Assembly (NCBI GenBank): GCA_021323265.1
Contig: JAJTCO010000004.1
Span: forward strand, 52,774-116,773
DNA length: 64,000 nucleotides
Origin: Pseudoduganella sp.
GTDB taxonomy: Bacteria > Pseudomonadota > Gammaproteobacteria > Burkholderiales > Burkholderiaceae_D
Direction: 5' to 3'
Positions 24,558-33,074 of this stretch are shown piece by piece. Each line of letters begins with the position of its first letter. Positions within the stretch are counted from its first letter, which is position 1. A model generated the notes under the pieces. That model saw only the letters and a list, made by a program, of their open reading frames with translations, was not told the origin of the DNA and did not search any database. The position numbers were made by a program, and so were the translations under genes.

Positions 24558-25634
24558 TCAATCCGGCAAATAGATGCGTGCGACCGCGCCTTGCGGTGCA
24601 GCTTCAAGGGAAAGGGCGGCCCGTTCGCCATACAGGCCAAGCAAGCGCTCGCGGATATTGGCCAGGCCAAGCCCGGTGCCGGGTTTCCCGGGACCGGCGT
24701 CGAGTCCGCGCCCCGTGTCCGACACCAGGAGCTCAACGCCGCCATCGGCGGCACGCGCCACCACCTGTATATGGCCACCCGCAACGTTCGGTTCCACGCC
24801 GTGGGCAATCGCATTCTCCACCAACGGCTGCAACAGCATCGGCGGCAACTCCCTGCCGCGCAGGGCGTCCGGCAAATCCAGCGAGAAGCTCAGTCGCGCG
24901 CCCATGCGCACCGACATCAGCCCAAGGTAGGCGTCAAGCAGCGCAAACTCCTGCCCGAGCGTCGTGCGCTGGGCACGCGCCGCGCTCAGCGTCGCGCGCA
25001 GGTAGACGATCAGTTGGTCCAGCATGGATTGCGCGCGCACCGGATCGATGGCAATCAATCCCTGCAGGTTGGCCAGCGTATTGAACAGCATGTGCGGCTC
25101 GATTTGCGCCTGCAGCAGCTGCAACTGCGCCTGCAAAGCCTGGCGCTCGACCGCCTCCGCACGCGCCTTCTCCATTGCCGCCTCAGCACGGGCACGCGAC
25201 AGCCTGTCGCGCGCGCCGAAGAAGGCGGTTGCCGTGCCGGTGGCGAACACGGAGAACAGCAAGGCGCTGATGCCCCGCTGCCCGCGCAACGCGCGCATGA
25301 AGTTGGCCTCCGTCCCCAGCAGCCATGCCGCCAGGTGCGAGCCGATGAATACGCCGGCCAGCACCGCAGTCGCCAGCACGGGCATGAACCACAGCCAATT
25401 GAATTTGCTCTGGTCGCCCCAGAGCTGGAAGCGTGCGAAATCAATCAGCAGCCAGATGGTGGTGCCGATGCACATGGAATACAGTAGAGTCGGCCAGAAA
25501 TGGCGCCCGCCGCTGAACACGAACGTGATCAGGAGCGCGCACAGGACATTGAGCGCCGTGACATACAGGCCATCGATGGCCAAGCGGCGCAGGGGAAGCG
25601 CGGGAAGTCGAAGGATTGTCTGCATGGCAAACAT
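24558..25634 (-). CDS. LytS-like sensor histidine kinase
   Basis: 358-aa kinase with four or five N-terminal membrane helices, then a coiled segment, the phospho-acceptor region QAQIEPHMLFNTLANLQ (His_kinase family) and a HATPase domain with LQPLVENAIAHGV and SDTGRGL. The start at 25634 has GAGGTG in front; an ATG 9 nt later is also possible. There is no large sensor domain, so the signal is probably sensed within the membrane. It is the partner of the LytTR regulator downstream. Confidence 0.93.
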   Translation of the reverse strand: MFAMQTILRLPALPLRRLAIDGLYVTALNVLCALLITFVFSGGRHFWPTLLYSMCIGTTIWLLIDFARFQLWGDQSKFNWLWFMPVLATAVLAGVFIGSHLAAWLLGTEANFMRALRGQRGISALLFSVFATGTATAFFGARDRLSRARAEAAMEKARAEAVERQALQAQLQLLQAQIEPHMLFNTLANLQGLIAIDPVRAQSMLDQLIVYLRATLSAARAQRTTLGQEFALLDAYLGLMSVRMGARLSFSLDLPDALRGRELPPMLLQPLVENAIAHGVEPNVAGGHIQVVARAADGGVELLVSDTGRGLDAGPGKPGTGLGLANIRERLLGLYGERAALSLEAAPQGAVARIYLPD

Positions 25635-25680
25635 TTTCACCTCACGCCCCCCGGCCATGCAACGATTTTGCGACGAAACC

Positions 25681-25881
25681 TTAGGCGAGAGCTTCTTTCG
25701 CCGCTTCTTCCGGCGTCAAACCGTCATAGAACAAATCGGTGAACCATTCCACCTGCTCTTCGATATGGTCCTGCGCTTCCTGAACGGTAGCGCCACCTTT
25801 CACCAGCCAACCTTCAACTTCGATGCACCACTGGATCAGTTCCAGGGTTTCCGGATCGAGCTCTTCTTGCTTCTTCGCCAT
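25681..25881 (-). CDS. Small acidic hypothetical protein
   Basis: 66-aa acidic, mostly helical protein (ELIQWCIEVEGWLVKGGATV, EQVEWFTDLFYDGLTPEEAA). The ATG at 25881 sits 6 nt after GGGAG; the ATG at 25884 is the alternative, and the track ORF is too long. No signal peptide or known domain. Its leader contains a strong hairpin and a factor-independent terminator ending about 20 nt before the start, so expression may need readthrough. Confidence 0.72.
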   Translation of the reverse strand: MAKKQEELDPETLELIQWCIEVEGWLVKGGATVQEAQDHIEEQVEWFTDLFYDGLTPEEAAKEALA

Positions 25882-25901
25882 CATCTTCTCCCGCATAAAC
25901 A

Positions 25902-26009
25902 AAAAGCCCAACCATAAGGGCTGGGCTTCGCATACATCTGGCTCGCTGCGGCATTCCTCGCCGCAGTTGCAGAGCCCTTTGAAAGGCAACCTGATACCGG
26001 AACAGTATA
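25902..26009 (-). promoter_or_regulatory. Attenuator-like leader of the small acidic gene, with possible tRNA-Asn flank remnant
   Basis: Minus strand order: -10-like TATACT (26009-26004), hairpin CTGCGGC/GCCGCAG (25966-25946), GCGAGCCAGA, then a terminator hairpin AGCCCAGCC/GGTTGGGCT with TTTTTG ending at 25901. The GAGCCAGA-plus-terminator part resembles the 3' flank of the tRNA-Asn genes, so this may be a remnant of one. Confidence 0.45.
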
Positions 26010-26105
26010 ACTCCTACCGTGCAAGCTCTGTCGAAAAGTTGATGCTAGTCAATGACGAGCAGAAGTGTTACCTTCAATATCGCATTTCAGCCAACGGTGG
26101 AGTCC

Positions 26106-26906
26106 ATGCCAACCCTTCGTCCACTTGCCCTCGCCCTCCTCCTGCTTGCCAGCCACGCCAGCGCCAGCTGCTCGCGGCCTATTCAAGTCCCGGTGGCGGA
26201 AATTGGCCTGTCCGTGATTGTTCGCGGCCAGGAAGTATCGGGCATTTACCGCGACATCCTGGACGACGTCAGCAAACATTTCAACTGCCAGTTTGTATAC
26301 AGGCCGGTACCCCGCGCCCGCCTGGAAGCCATGTTCCAGTCAGGGACGGCCGACCTGCTGCTGCCCGCACCCCGCACCGAACTGCGCGACCGGCACGGCA
26401 TCTTTGTCCCGCTGATCCAGGCGCGCGCCGCCGTCATCTCGATGGAGGGTAATCGCCTTCCCATTCATGCGCTGGCGGATCTGAAAAAGCTGCAGCTGCG
26501 CGTGGCTGTGGTACGCGGCTTCGACTACGGCGAGAGTTACGAGCGCTTCCTGGCCGATATGCACGGCAGCGATCGGCTGTTCATCGAAGTCAATCCGGTG
26601 GCCGTGGCGCGTCTGCTGCAAGCGGGCATTGCCGACGTCGCGATCATGACACCCACCGTGTTGGCCGGCGCCATCCAGGGCGACAGCCGCGTCAGCGGCA
26701 TGATCGACCGCCTGCACATCGATCCCGTCGACGAACTGGGGTGGGTGGAAACGGGCATCTACCTGTCGAAAACCAGCCTGAGCGAAGCCGACCGGCGCGA
26801 ACTGATGAGCGCGCTGTCCGCCCCGTCGCTATCCAAGGTGATCTGGGATGCCTACAAGCGCCGCTACCCGCCCGCCATCCTGAGCGGCAGCCTGCGCCCA
26901 CGCTGA
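26106..26906 (+). CDS. Periplasmic solute-binding protein, family 3-like
   Basis: 266-aa exported protein; the start at 26106 follows GGTGGAGTCC. The signal peptide ends at SHASA. The body follows the bacterial extracellular solute-binding family 3 fold: GIYRDILDDVSKHFNCQFVY, DLLLPAPRTELRDRHGIFVP, DLKKLQLRVAVVRGFDYGE and the C-terminal lobe. No transporter gene is nearby, so it may serve as an orphan sensor or binding protein rather than part of an ABC importer. Confidence 0.87.
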   Translation: MPTLRPLALALLLLASHASASCSRPIQVPVAEIGLSVIVRGQEVSGIYRDILDDVSKHFNCQFVYRPVPRARLEAMFQSGTADLLLPAPRTELRDRHGIFVPLIQARAAVISMEGNRLPIHALADLKKLQLRVAVVRGFDYGESYERFLADMHGSDRLFIEVNPVAVARLLQAGIADVAIMTPTVLAGAIQGDSRVSGMIDRLHIDPVDELGWVETGIYLSKTSLSEADRRELMSALSAPSLSKVIWDAYKRRYPPAILSGSLRPR

Positions 26907-26929
26907 GCATTGAAGAGCGGCCGAGAACG

Positions 26930-29341
26930 TCAAGTCATCAATGCCTTGATATAGTAGCCAACACCGATCCACAGCGCTAGGGTTGGCAATGCCTGCAAGC
27001 CCCGCACCAGGTAGCGCACACCGGCCGCCTTGCTAGCCAGCACTTCCGGATTGATGTGGGCATGCTGCCAATGCGTTTCCGGCGCCCGATCGGCACGGCC
27101 CTGCAAGGCAATGCTGCCGAAGTACACGACGATGAGCGCGAGCGACTGCGTTTTCCACGAATTCGGGGAGCGAGCCAGCAGTATCCACAGCGCAGCGCTG
27201 ATCCACACCACTTGCCACATCAGGTACCAATTCAATGGGCGATGCGCCGCAGGCGAGCGCCAGCAGACCAGGGCCAGTAAGCTCCAGAAAATCACCAGCA
27301 CCAGCAATTGCATCCTTTGCGCATCCTGCTCCGCCCGCGTCGCGGCAGCCACCGGATCGATGCCGGCATTCAGCGGTTTCACCTTCTTTACCGGCGTTGC
27401 CGGAGAGTCTGCCATGTACAGTATCAGGCCAATTTCGTCATGCGCCTTCTTTAGGTTGGCGGCATATTCGCGCACCTCGGCCGGGTCTACCTGCGCCTTC
27501 AGCCAGCGTAGGCGGCCCGTCAGGACGTATTTGACATCGCCCTCGCCACGCTCGACCTTGTGCGAAAACTCAAATGCAGCGTCCTTGAGCGCAAAATTCT
27601 CAGGCTTCACCTCCCAGTCGCCCGAAAGCCTGACCTCGGTGATTTCCTCGATATCCTCCGGGTAACGGGTCGCTAGCGGCGCCGTACGATTCAGATCATC
27701 TGGCGCCGCCAGCTGCGTGCGGAGTTCAGACGAACGGATATACCCCTGGCGCCGCTTCCCTGGCTCGGGGCGGTTCCAGAAATCGGGGATTTCGTACGAT
27801 TCAACGGTGGTGAACTCGTTGCGCTTGGCGTCATCGAGGTGCGTCAGCGGCGCCGCCACTTTGATCTCAGGGTAGCGCCGCGCGTAGTAGTTGACATATT
27901 GCGACTGCATCTCCGCTAAACCGCGGCGCGCAAACTGAGCACGCACGTGGTCTGCCTCAACACCATATGCCACCGTCGTAATGGTGTAGCGCATTGGCTT
28001 TCCATCACCTTCGCGCCCATCGAATACGGCCTTGACCTGCTTGCGGTTGCGCCCATCCCGCCCCGCCATTTTACTCAGTCCCGTCTCGCCCTCATCTAAC
28101 ACCAGTGCCAGTCCGTGGTCTGACTGCACCAAACTGTCAAGGTCGCCACCTTGCGGGGCAGTGGTCGGGTCGAGCCAGTAATGCTTTCCATCCAGCGTGG
28201 CGCGCACCACGACGTGGTTGAACACATTCGGCGCTGGCAAGTTATCCGCTACGGTTTCGCGGCGGTCTGTATTGACCAGGGCCGGTGCGGCGTGGATGCC
28301 CAGCCGGCGCAACATGGCGACCACCAGCCGGGCCTTGTCCTTGCAATCGCCAAAACGCCGCTGGAAAACTGTGGCCGGCATTGAAGGGGCGTACGATCCG
28401 GCTCCGACTTCAACACCAAGGTAGCGGATATCCGACTGCACCAGATGCAGCACGGCACGCAAGCGCCCCGACAGTGTCGGCTCTGCGCGTCGGATGCGCT
28501 CTATCACCGCCTCGAGCGCAGACCCCAGCTCGCCACTTTCCCGATAAAGCGGCATCCCCCAATCCACCACCGCTTTCCAGTCTGCGAATTCGCTCCAGCG
28601 CACATGCGCATAGGGGTAATAACTGGCCGGAGCGCCGCGCTCGACCTTGATGCGAGGCACGTCTTGACGCGACCAGCGATACTCACGGTAGCCCGCAGCT
28701 TCGCGAACTTGTGGTTGCGGCGCACCATTTTTCATCTGGATTGCCAGCGTCCGGCCATCCGGCACCAACAGGCGCAGGGCGGCTTGTCCTACCGGCACAC
28801 CCCATTGCAGGTCAGTGCCGCCAGCTACGCGGTTGCCAAATACTGGATTGATACCGCGCCGGCTATAGGCATATTCAACGACATCACCAGCGCGTACGTC
28901 GTCCATCACTACGCTGACCGTCTTGCTGCCATCGTAAATACGGTATTCCAGCTCGGTTTCCCGCTGCAGTACCTTGATCTTTGCGCCCGCCAGCTTATCG
29001 ATAACCTGGCCATCGCGCAGCACACGGATCATGTGCAAAGTCAGCTGCTCGTAACTGGGATCGATTACGAAGGAAAGGTCCGCGATCTCGTGGACCCCAT
29101 TGGCATCAAGGGCCTTGTTCGCGAAGTGGAAATAGCTGCTCCGGTTGCCTTTCTCGATGCGGATCTGAACATCGCTCAGGATATTCCATTCGCCGCTGGA
29201 CTGACCGGAGGCCGGTTTGAGGGCCAGGTTGACCGGCAATGGCTCGACCCAGCCTGGCGTTGGCGCAACCCGGTACTCGGCTGCGTGGAGCTCCACCATT
29301 GTTGAACACCAAATGACCAGCAACAGCAGGAACCGCCCCAT
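26930..29341 (-). CDS. DUF3857 / transglutaminase-like membrane protein
   Basis: 803-aa exported protein with a signal peptide (LLLLVIWCSTMVELHA) and GGAGGGCAAAG ribosome site. A DUF3857 domain covers about residues 50-250. A papain-like transglutaminase core follows with Cys in RFGDCKDKARLV, His in FNHVVVRA and Asp in YWLDPTTA, so it appears catalytically complete. Further beta domains lead to three membrane helices near the C-terminus (LLVLVIFWSLLALVCW, VVWISAALWILLA, LQALPTLALWIGVGYYI). Such proteins are widespread and their substrates unknown. It is monocistronic, directly downstream of a tRNA-Asn remnant. Confidence 0.92.
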   Translation of the reverse strand: MGRFLLLLVIWCSTMVELHAAEYRVAPTPGWVEPLPVNLALKPASGQSSGEWNILSDVQIRIEKGNRSSYFHFANKALDANGVHEIADLSFVIDPSYEQLTLHMIRVLRDGQVIDKLAGAKIKVLQRETELEYRIYDGSKTVSVVMDDVRAGDVVEYAYSRRGINPVFGNRVAGGTDLQWGVPVGQAALRLLVPDGRTLAIQMKNGAPQPQVREAAGYREYRWSRQDVPRIKVERGAPASYYPYAHVRWSEFADWKAVVDWGMPLYRESGELGSALEAVIERIRRAEPTLSGRLRAVLHLVQSDIRYLGVEVGAGSYAPSMPATVFQRRFGDCKDKARLVVAMLRRLGIHAAPALVNTDRRETVADNLPAPNVFNHVVVRATLDGKHYWLDPTTAPQGGDLDSLVQSDHGLALVLDEGETGLSKMAGRDGRNRKQVKAVFDGREGDGKPMRYTITTVAYGVEADHVRAQFARRGLAEMQSQYVNYYARRYPEIKVAAPLTHLDDAKRNEFTTVESYEIPDFWNRPEPGKRRQGYIRSSELRTQLAAPDDLNRTAPLATRYPEDIEEITEVRLSGDWEVKPENFALKDAAFEFSHKVERGEGDVKYVLTGRLRWLKAQVDPAEVREYAANLKKAHDEIGLILYMADSPATPVKKVKPLNAGIDPVAAATRAEQDAQRMQLLVLVIFWSLLALVCWRSPAAHRPLNWYLMWQVVWISAALWILLARSPNSWKTQSLALIVVYFGSIALQGRADRAPETHWQHAHINPEVLASKAAGVRYLVRGLQALPTLALWIGVGYYIKALMT

Positions 29342-29360
29342 CTTTGCCCTCCAATGCGAA

Positions 29361-29383
29361 AGGGCCGCACACTGTGCAGCCCT
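29361..29383 (-). terminator. Hairpin next to the decayed tRNA-Asn copy
   Basis: AGGGC-C-GCAC hairpin pairing with GTGC-A-GCCCT, followed on the minus strand by TTTCGC. It occupies the place of the tRNA terminator seen at other copies. Confidence 0.45.
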
Positions 29384-29393
29384 CTCAATATTC

Positions 29394-29444
29394 CAGCTCC
29401 CCGACTTGGACTCTAACCAGGGACCTACGGATCAACAGTTCGGA
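29394..29444 (-). pseudogene. Decayed tRNA-Asn copy (3' two-thirds)
   Basis: Similar to the intact genes from the acceptor 3' strand through the anticodon (CTGTTGA, GUU still readable). It carries substitutions in the T-loop (GGTTAGAG), the CCA end and the anticodon stem. The 5' acceptor and D-arm are gone. Confidence 0.8.
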
Positions 29445-29857
29445 GTAATCCAAACCAAAGAAAATTCAAAAAGTACCCGTCTCGCTGCACCGTTACTTCG
29501 CTGTGTCAATCTCGATAGTCTGGTCAGGGCCAGTAGAAGTAGCGCACGCACTCCACTCCGGAAAATTGACAAGAATTTATTTTAGTTTCTTCCTCGAATT
29601 TTAGATAGCGCTTTCAGCGTAATATTTTTATGAGGGGCGCCCCAGCGATTTGGCAGCCCAGATTGCCCCTTGGACGCTTCATAGTTCGAGCCATTGAAGG
29701 ACTTTCCATGAGCGCGGAGATAAATTGCCGACCAGACGATTGAACTAAGTCTAATGACCATTAACCCCTTCAAATCAACCACTCGTCGGATCGGAATGGC
29801 GTAAGCACAGCACCTCAACGAGAATCAAGTTTTCACGCTCCTCAACAAAGGATAGTA
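29445..29857. other. AT-rich stretch without a supported gene
   Basis: About 410 nt with clearly lower GC than the flanks. The only ORF (29582-29818, minus, 78 codons) has no good ribosome site and no family I recognise. The stretch looks like foreign or degraded DNA between a tRNA-Asn remnant and the NTF2-like gene, whose promoter must lie at its right end. Confidence 0.5.
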
Positions 29858-30301
29858 ATGAAAACCCTACTTCTCGCACTTGTTGCAAGCCTGTCCGTTC
29901 CCGTGCACGCGCAGGAGCAAACGTCCCTGTACAAGGAGATTGCAGCGATGGATAAGGTCTTGTTCGATGCCTTCAACCGCCAGGATGCCGCAGGGGTTAA
30001 AGCTGTATTCTCGACCGACCTCGAGTTCTTTCACGACATGGGCGGCTTACAAAACTACGAGCAAAACGATGAAGCCACCCGCAAGCTGTTCGCCCGCAAC
30101 CTGCAACTGAAGCGCGAACTGGTCCCCGGCAGCATGGAGGTCTACCCCGTAAAAAACTACGGCGCAATCCAAACCGGCCAGCACACCTTCTGCCACATCG
30201 AAAACGGTAAGGATGACTGCGGCACCTTTAAATTCCTGCAAATCTGGAAACGCACCGCGGATGGCTGGAAGCTGACGCGGGTGGTCAGCTACGGCCATTA
30301 A
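29858..30301 (+). CDS. Secreted NTF2-like / DUF4440 protein
   Basis: 147-aa protein with a signal peptide (LLLALVASLSVPVHA) and AAAGGATAGTA ribosome site. The SnoaL/DUF4440 pattern is visible: an N-terminal helix MDKVLFDAFNRQDAAGVKAV, FFHDMGGLQNY, then strands ending QIWKRTADGWKLTRVVSYGH. Proteins of this cone-shaped fold bind small molecules or act as isomerases; no catalytic assignment is possible. It stands alone between two tRNA-Asn fragments, like a single-gene cargo. Confidence 0.87.
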   Translation: MKTLLLALVASLSVPVHAQEQTSLYKEIAAMDKVLFDAFNRQDAAGVKAVFSTDLEFFHDMGGLQNYEQNDEATRKLFARNLQLKRELVPGSMEVYPVKNYGAIQTGQHTFCHIENGKDDCGTFKFLQIWKRTADGWKLTRVVSYGH

Positions 30302-30318
30302 AACAATCCACGATATTC

Positions 30319-30359
30319 TGGCTCCCCGACCTGGATTCGAACCAGGGACCTGCGGATTA
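30319..30359 (-). pseudogene. tRNA-Asn 3' half (displaced fragment)
   Basis: About 41 nt matching the 3' half of the intact genes with one T-loop substitution (GGTTCGAATCC). Similarity stops in the anticodon loop. No terminator copy follows this one. Confidence 0.85.
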
Positions 30360-30438
30360 GCGCTGCAAACCTCCATGATTTGAAGCTGCACAGCAAATGA
30401 GGCATCATTGCCTTTCAAATAACCCACTGGAGGAAGGT

Positions 30439-31119
30439 ATGCGAAAAGCAGGCGGCTGGGCAGCGCTGGCAGAAGCGCTGATCTATGTGATGGCGTTCAT
30501 CTTCTACGGCGCCGTGCTAGGTCCCCCTGGCGACACCAGCACAGCTGGCAGGCTGGCATTTCTGGCCGAGCACCGCATTGGCATTACCCTGGTCACTCTG
30601 ATCGGCTATGTCGGCTTCGGCGCCTTGCTGGCGGTGCTGGTGGCCGCGCTGCACGAGCACATGAAGCGCGCCGCGCCAATGCTGGCGCAATTGGCGGCTG
30701 TGTTTGGACTGGTGTGGGTAGGACTGGTCATTGCTGCAGGCATGATCAGCAATATCGGCCTCGGCGCCGCGCTCAAGCTGGCGGGCGACAACCCGGAAGG
30801 CGCACGCTCGCTTTGGCTGGCCGTCAGCACCGTGGTCGAAGGCATTGGTGGCGGCAACGAAATTGTCGGGGGCTTGTGGGTGCTGTTAATCAGCATGGCT
30901 GGTCTGCAGGCCGGCATCTTGCCGCGCCCACTGAACTGGCTGGGCCTGCTGGTAGGGGTGACAGGTATCGCGACCGTCTATCCATTGGAAACGTTGACCG
31001 AACTATTTGGCATCAGCCAGATTGCCTGGTTCACCTGGCTGAGCCTGCACTTGTTAAAACCGGCGCGCCCCACCGCCAACCTGCCGCAAGCCACGGGGAG
31101 CACGGGTGCCGCAGTGTAA
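30439..31119 (+). CDS. Multi-pass membrane protein (DUF4386-like)
   Basis: 226-aa inner-membrane protein; the start at 30439 follows a strong TGGAGGAAGGT. About six hydrophobic segments are visible, including ALIYVMAFIFYGAVLG, IGITLVTLIGYVGFGALLAV, AQLAAVFGLVWVGLVIAAGM and LNWLGLLVGVTGIATVYPL. The glycine-rich loop EGIGGGNEIVGGLWVLL and overall layout resemble DUF4386 proteins of unknown function. It is a single gene between a tRNA-Asn fragment and an intact tRNA-Asn. Confidence 0.78.
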   Translation: MRKAGGWAALAEALIYVMAFIFYGAVLGPPGDTSTAGRLAFLAEHRIGITLVTLIGYVGFGALLAVLVAALHEHMKRAAPMLAQLAAVFGLVWVGLVIAAGMISNIGLGAALKLAGDNPEGARSLWLAVSTVVEGIGGGNEIVGGLWVLLISMAGLQAGILPRPLNWLGLLVGVTGIATVYPLETLTELFGISQIAWFTWLSLHLLKPARPTANLPQATGSTGAAV

Positions 31120-31189
31120 GTGCCCTCGGCTGCCGGGCTGGCAAGTGCTCAGCCTCCCGGTTCCAGGCATAGAGCCCAGAAATGCGAAA

Positions 31190-31212
31190 AGCCCAACCGG
31201 CTAAGGTTAGGC
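31190..31212 (-). terminator. Terminator of tRNA-Asn copy 2
   Basis: AGCCTAACC/GGTTGGGCT hairpin with one internal mismatch, followed on the minus strand by TTTCGC. Confidence 0.65.
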
Positions 31213-31224
31213 TTTTCAATGTTC

Positions 31225-31300
31225 TGGCTCCCCGACCTGGACTCGAACCAGGGACCTGCGGATTAACAGTCCGTCGCTCTACCGACTGAGCTATCGGGGA
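31225..31300 (-). tRNA. tRNA-Asn (GUU), copy 2
   Basis: 76 nt with CCA, anticodon GUU, and a fully Watson-Crick acceptor stem (TCCCCGA/TCGGGGA). It is otherwise identical to copies 1 and 3 over the visible length. Confidence 0.97.
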
Positions 31301-31352
31301 AAGGAGGCAGAATTATAGCTGCCACTTCCTATTTTGCAAACCCCTTTTTACC

Positions 31353-32042
31353 TTACATCCCGAGCGACTTCAGTAGCTCATCGGCATCGTCCGCCGTAAT
31401 CGCTTCTGCCTGTGGGGCGGCGGATTTGCTTGCCTGTTCCCGCTCCAGCAGGGTATCGGGATCGACGTCCTCGGTCTTTTCGAAATCATGCAGCTGAATG
31501 AATTCGGTACGGTCAATGGCCAGCTCGAGGTAGAAGATGTTATTGCGCTCGGTGAAGAAGGATACGCGGCGCATTTCCGGCCGATCCAGCGGGGTATCCA
31601 CGCTCAGCATCACCTGCTTGTTCAGTACCAGCATCTTCGGCTGGTTCTGCGTGATATTCGTGTGCAGCTCGCTGCGGACCTTGCCGGTGAAATCGCCGAC
31701 GATCTGGTTCATCAGCTCGCCCATGATGTTCGCCACCTCGTCCGAGGTGAAGGAGTTGGCCAGCTCAGACTTCGGCATGCCCATGCTGAGCATATAGCGC
31801 TCGTAAATCTCCATCGCCGCTTCGGCCGAGAAGTTCAATACCACCAGGCCGGTAAAGCCGCCATCGAACAGCACGAAGCAGCCGATATCCGGCTTCAGGC
31901 CAACTTTCGTGATGCGCTGGACCATGGCCGAATACGTAATCCGGCTTTGCGACGCTACGTTCAGCACGCGGGTGACCGAGCTGCACAGGGTCGTCAACAG
32001 GTCCTCGGTACCGTACACGACCTGTTCTTCTTTTGTAATCAT
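31353..32042 (-). CDS. CheX/CheC-like protein (DUF3334-type)
   Basis: 229-aa cytosolic protein. The central part (SDEVANIMGELMNQIVGDFTGKVRSEL) matches the CheC/CheX/FliY phosphatase-like helix pattern built around an E...N motif. The C-terminal part (NNIFYLELAIDRTEFIQLHD) and acidic tail fit uncharacterised DUF3334 proteins. It may dephosphorylate a response regulator or sense a signal for motility control; no chemotaxis genes are adjacent. It is preceded by GGAGC and a long AT-rich leader. Confidence 0.7.
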   Translation of the reverse strand: MITKEEQVVYGTEDLLTTLCSSVTRVLNVASQSRITYSAMVQRITKVGLKPDIGCFVLFDGGFTGLVVLNFSAEAAMEIYERYMLSMGMPKSELANSFTSDEVANIMGELMNQIVGDFTGKVRSELHTNITQNQPKMLVLNKQVMLSVDTPLDRPEMRRVSFFTERNNIFYLELAIDRTEFIQLHDFEKTEDVDPDTLLEREQASKSAAPQAEAITADDADELLKSLGM

Positions 32043-32263
32043 TATAAAAATATGCTCCGCAATGGTTCGTCATGGCTAGCAAAAAGCCAGAATATTTAGA
32101 GAATAACTGATCCAGTGGCAAAAGCAAAAATGAATGGGGGCAATATGCTGTTGTTGCCACAGCTTTCTCGCAATCGAGCCGGGAACGTTAGCGCAACAAG
32201 CGCAGTCCCGGGCACCAATTATCGCGCAGATCCCGGCTTGCTGGCGCCCTTGCGACGTTCCAA

Positions 32264-32294
32264 CAAAAAAAGCCCCGTGAGATTCCACGGGGCT
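32264..32294 (-). terminator. Factor-independent terminator of the XRE operon
   Basis: AGCCCCGTG/CACGGGGCT hairpin followed on the minus strand by seven T, 15 nt after the stop of the 32309 gene. Confidence 0.9.
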
Positions 32295-32308
32295 TTCAGT
32301 CCACAGGC

Positions 32309-33040
32309 TTACTCTTTCGAGGCCGAGTCGATCGACCTGATGACCTTACCCTGCTCGTCCAGCATCTGGATGACGGCCTTGCCGTCGGCGCTCACCATCA
32401 GCATCATACGGGTACGGCCCTTGGCGTCCTTCAGTTGCAAGGACGAATCCTTGTTGCGGGTATTGCCCAGCCAGATGCGGGTTTCGCTCAGGCGCCCTTC
32501 TTCCGAGCGCTTTTTCCAGTATGCGCCTTGCTCGGCTTGCGGCAGCTTGCTGGCCTCTTCGCTGAAACGGTTGATGTCTTCCATCGAAGTGACCTTGAAG
32601 TGCGGGACATCGTTGATCTTGAGACCCGTCTGCTGCGTCGTGGCGCTGTCGATGTTCAGCAGTTGCAGTGCCTGATCCTGGCGGAAGCGGTCAAAGGTCA
32701 GCGACAGACCGGAGGAAATTTTGCCTTCCGGGGTGATGCTGCCTTTCTGGATCAGGCCACCGTTCTCGGTGCCCTCTTCATTAATGAACAACATGCCTGC
32801 GAAGTCGCGGCGGTCGGGACGTGCGCCCTCTTTCCCTTGCTGGAAGTCGCCCGGGAACTGGGCCTTGTTCGAAATGATGATGCGTTTGGTGCCATCCGGC
32901 TCGACGATGTTGATCCGTCCTACGGTGATTTCATCAAAGGTTTCCTTGCGCTCGGTTTTGGCGGCGGTCAGTGCGAACACCGCAGCCAGGGCGGCGGCCA
33001 TCGTGGTGGCGCCGGAGAGGAAGGTACGGATCTGGGACAT
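32309..33040 (-). CDS. Conserved hypothetical membrane-anchored protein
   Basis: 243-aa protein with an uncleaved or cleaved N-terminal hydrophobic segment (TTMAAALAAVFALTAA) and GGAGAACTTC ribosome site. The body is beta-rich with a repeated theme: TVGRINIVEPDGTKRIIIS near the start and LKDAKGRTRMMLMVSADG near the end, both resembling propeller-type strands. A charged helical insert lies at about residues 150-175. The function is unknown. It is 34 nt downstream of a membrane-bound XRE regulator and shares its terminator, so the two probably act together at the membrane. Confidence 0.78.
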   Translation of the reverse strand: MSQIRTFLSGATTMAAALAAVFALTAAKTERKETFDEITVGRINIVEPDGTKRIIISNKAQFPGDFQQGKEGARPDRRDFAGMLFINEEGTENGGLIQKGSITPEGKISSGLSLTFDRFRQDQALQLLNIDSATTQQTGLKINDVPHFKVTSMEDINRFSEEASKLPQAEQGAYWKKRSEEGRLSETRIWLGNTRNKDSSLQLKDAKGRTRMMLMVSADGKAVIQMLDEQGKVIRSIDSASKE

Positions 33041-33074
33041 GAAGTTCTCCTTTTTTATTTGAGGTGGGGGGTAT

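Noticed and set aside
29582-29818. 78-codon minus-strand ORF in the AT-rich stretch
   Set aside because: No good ribosome site, no recognised family and odd composition; kept only as part of the AT-rich region note.
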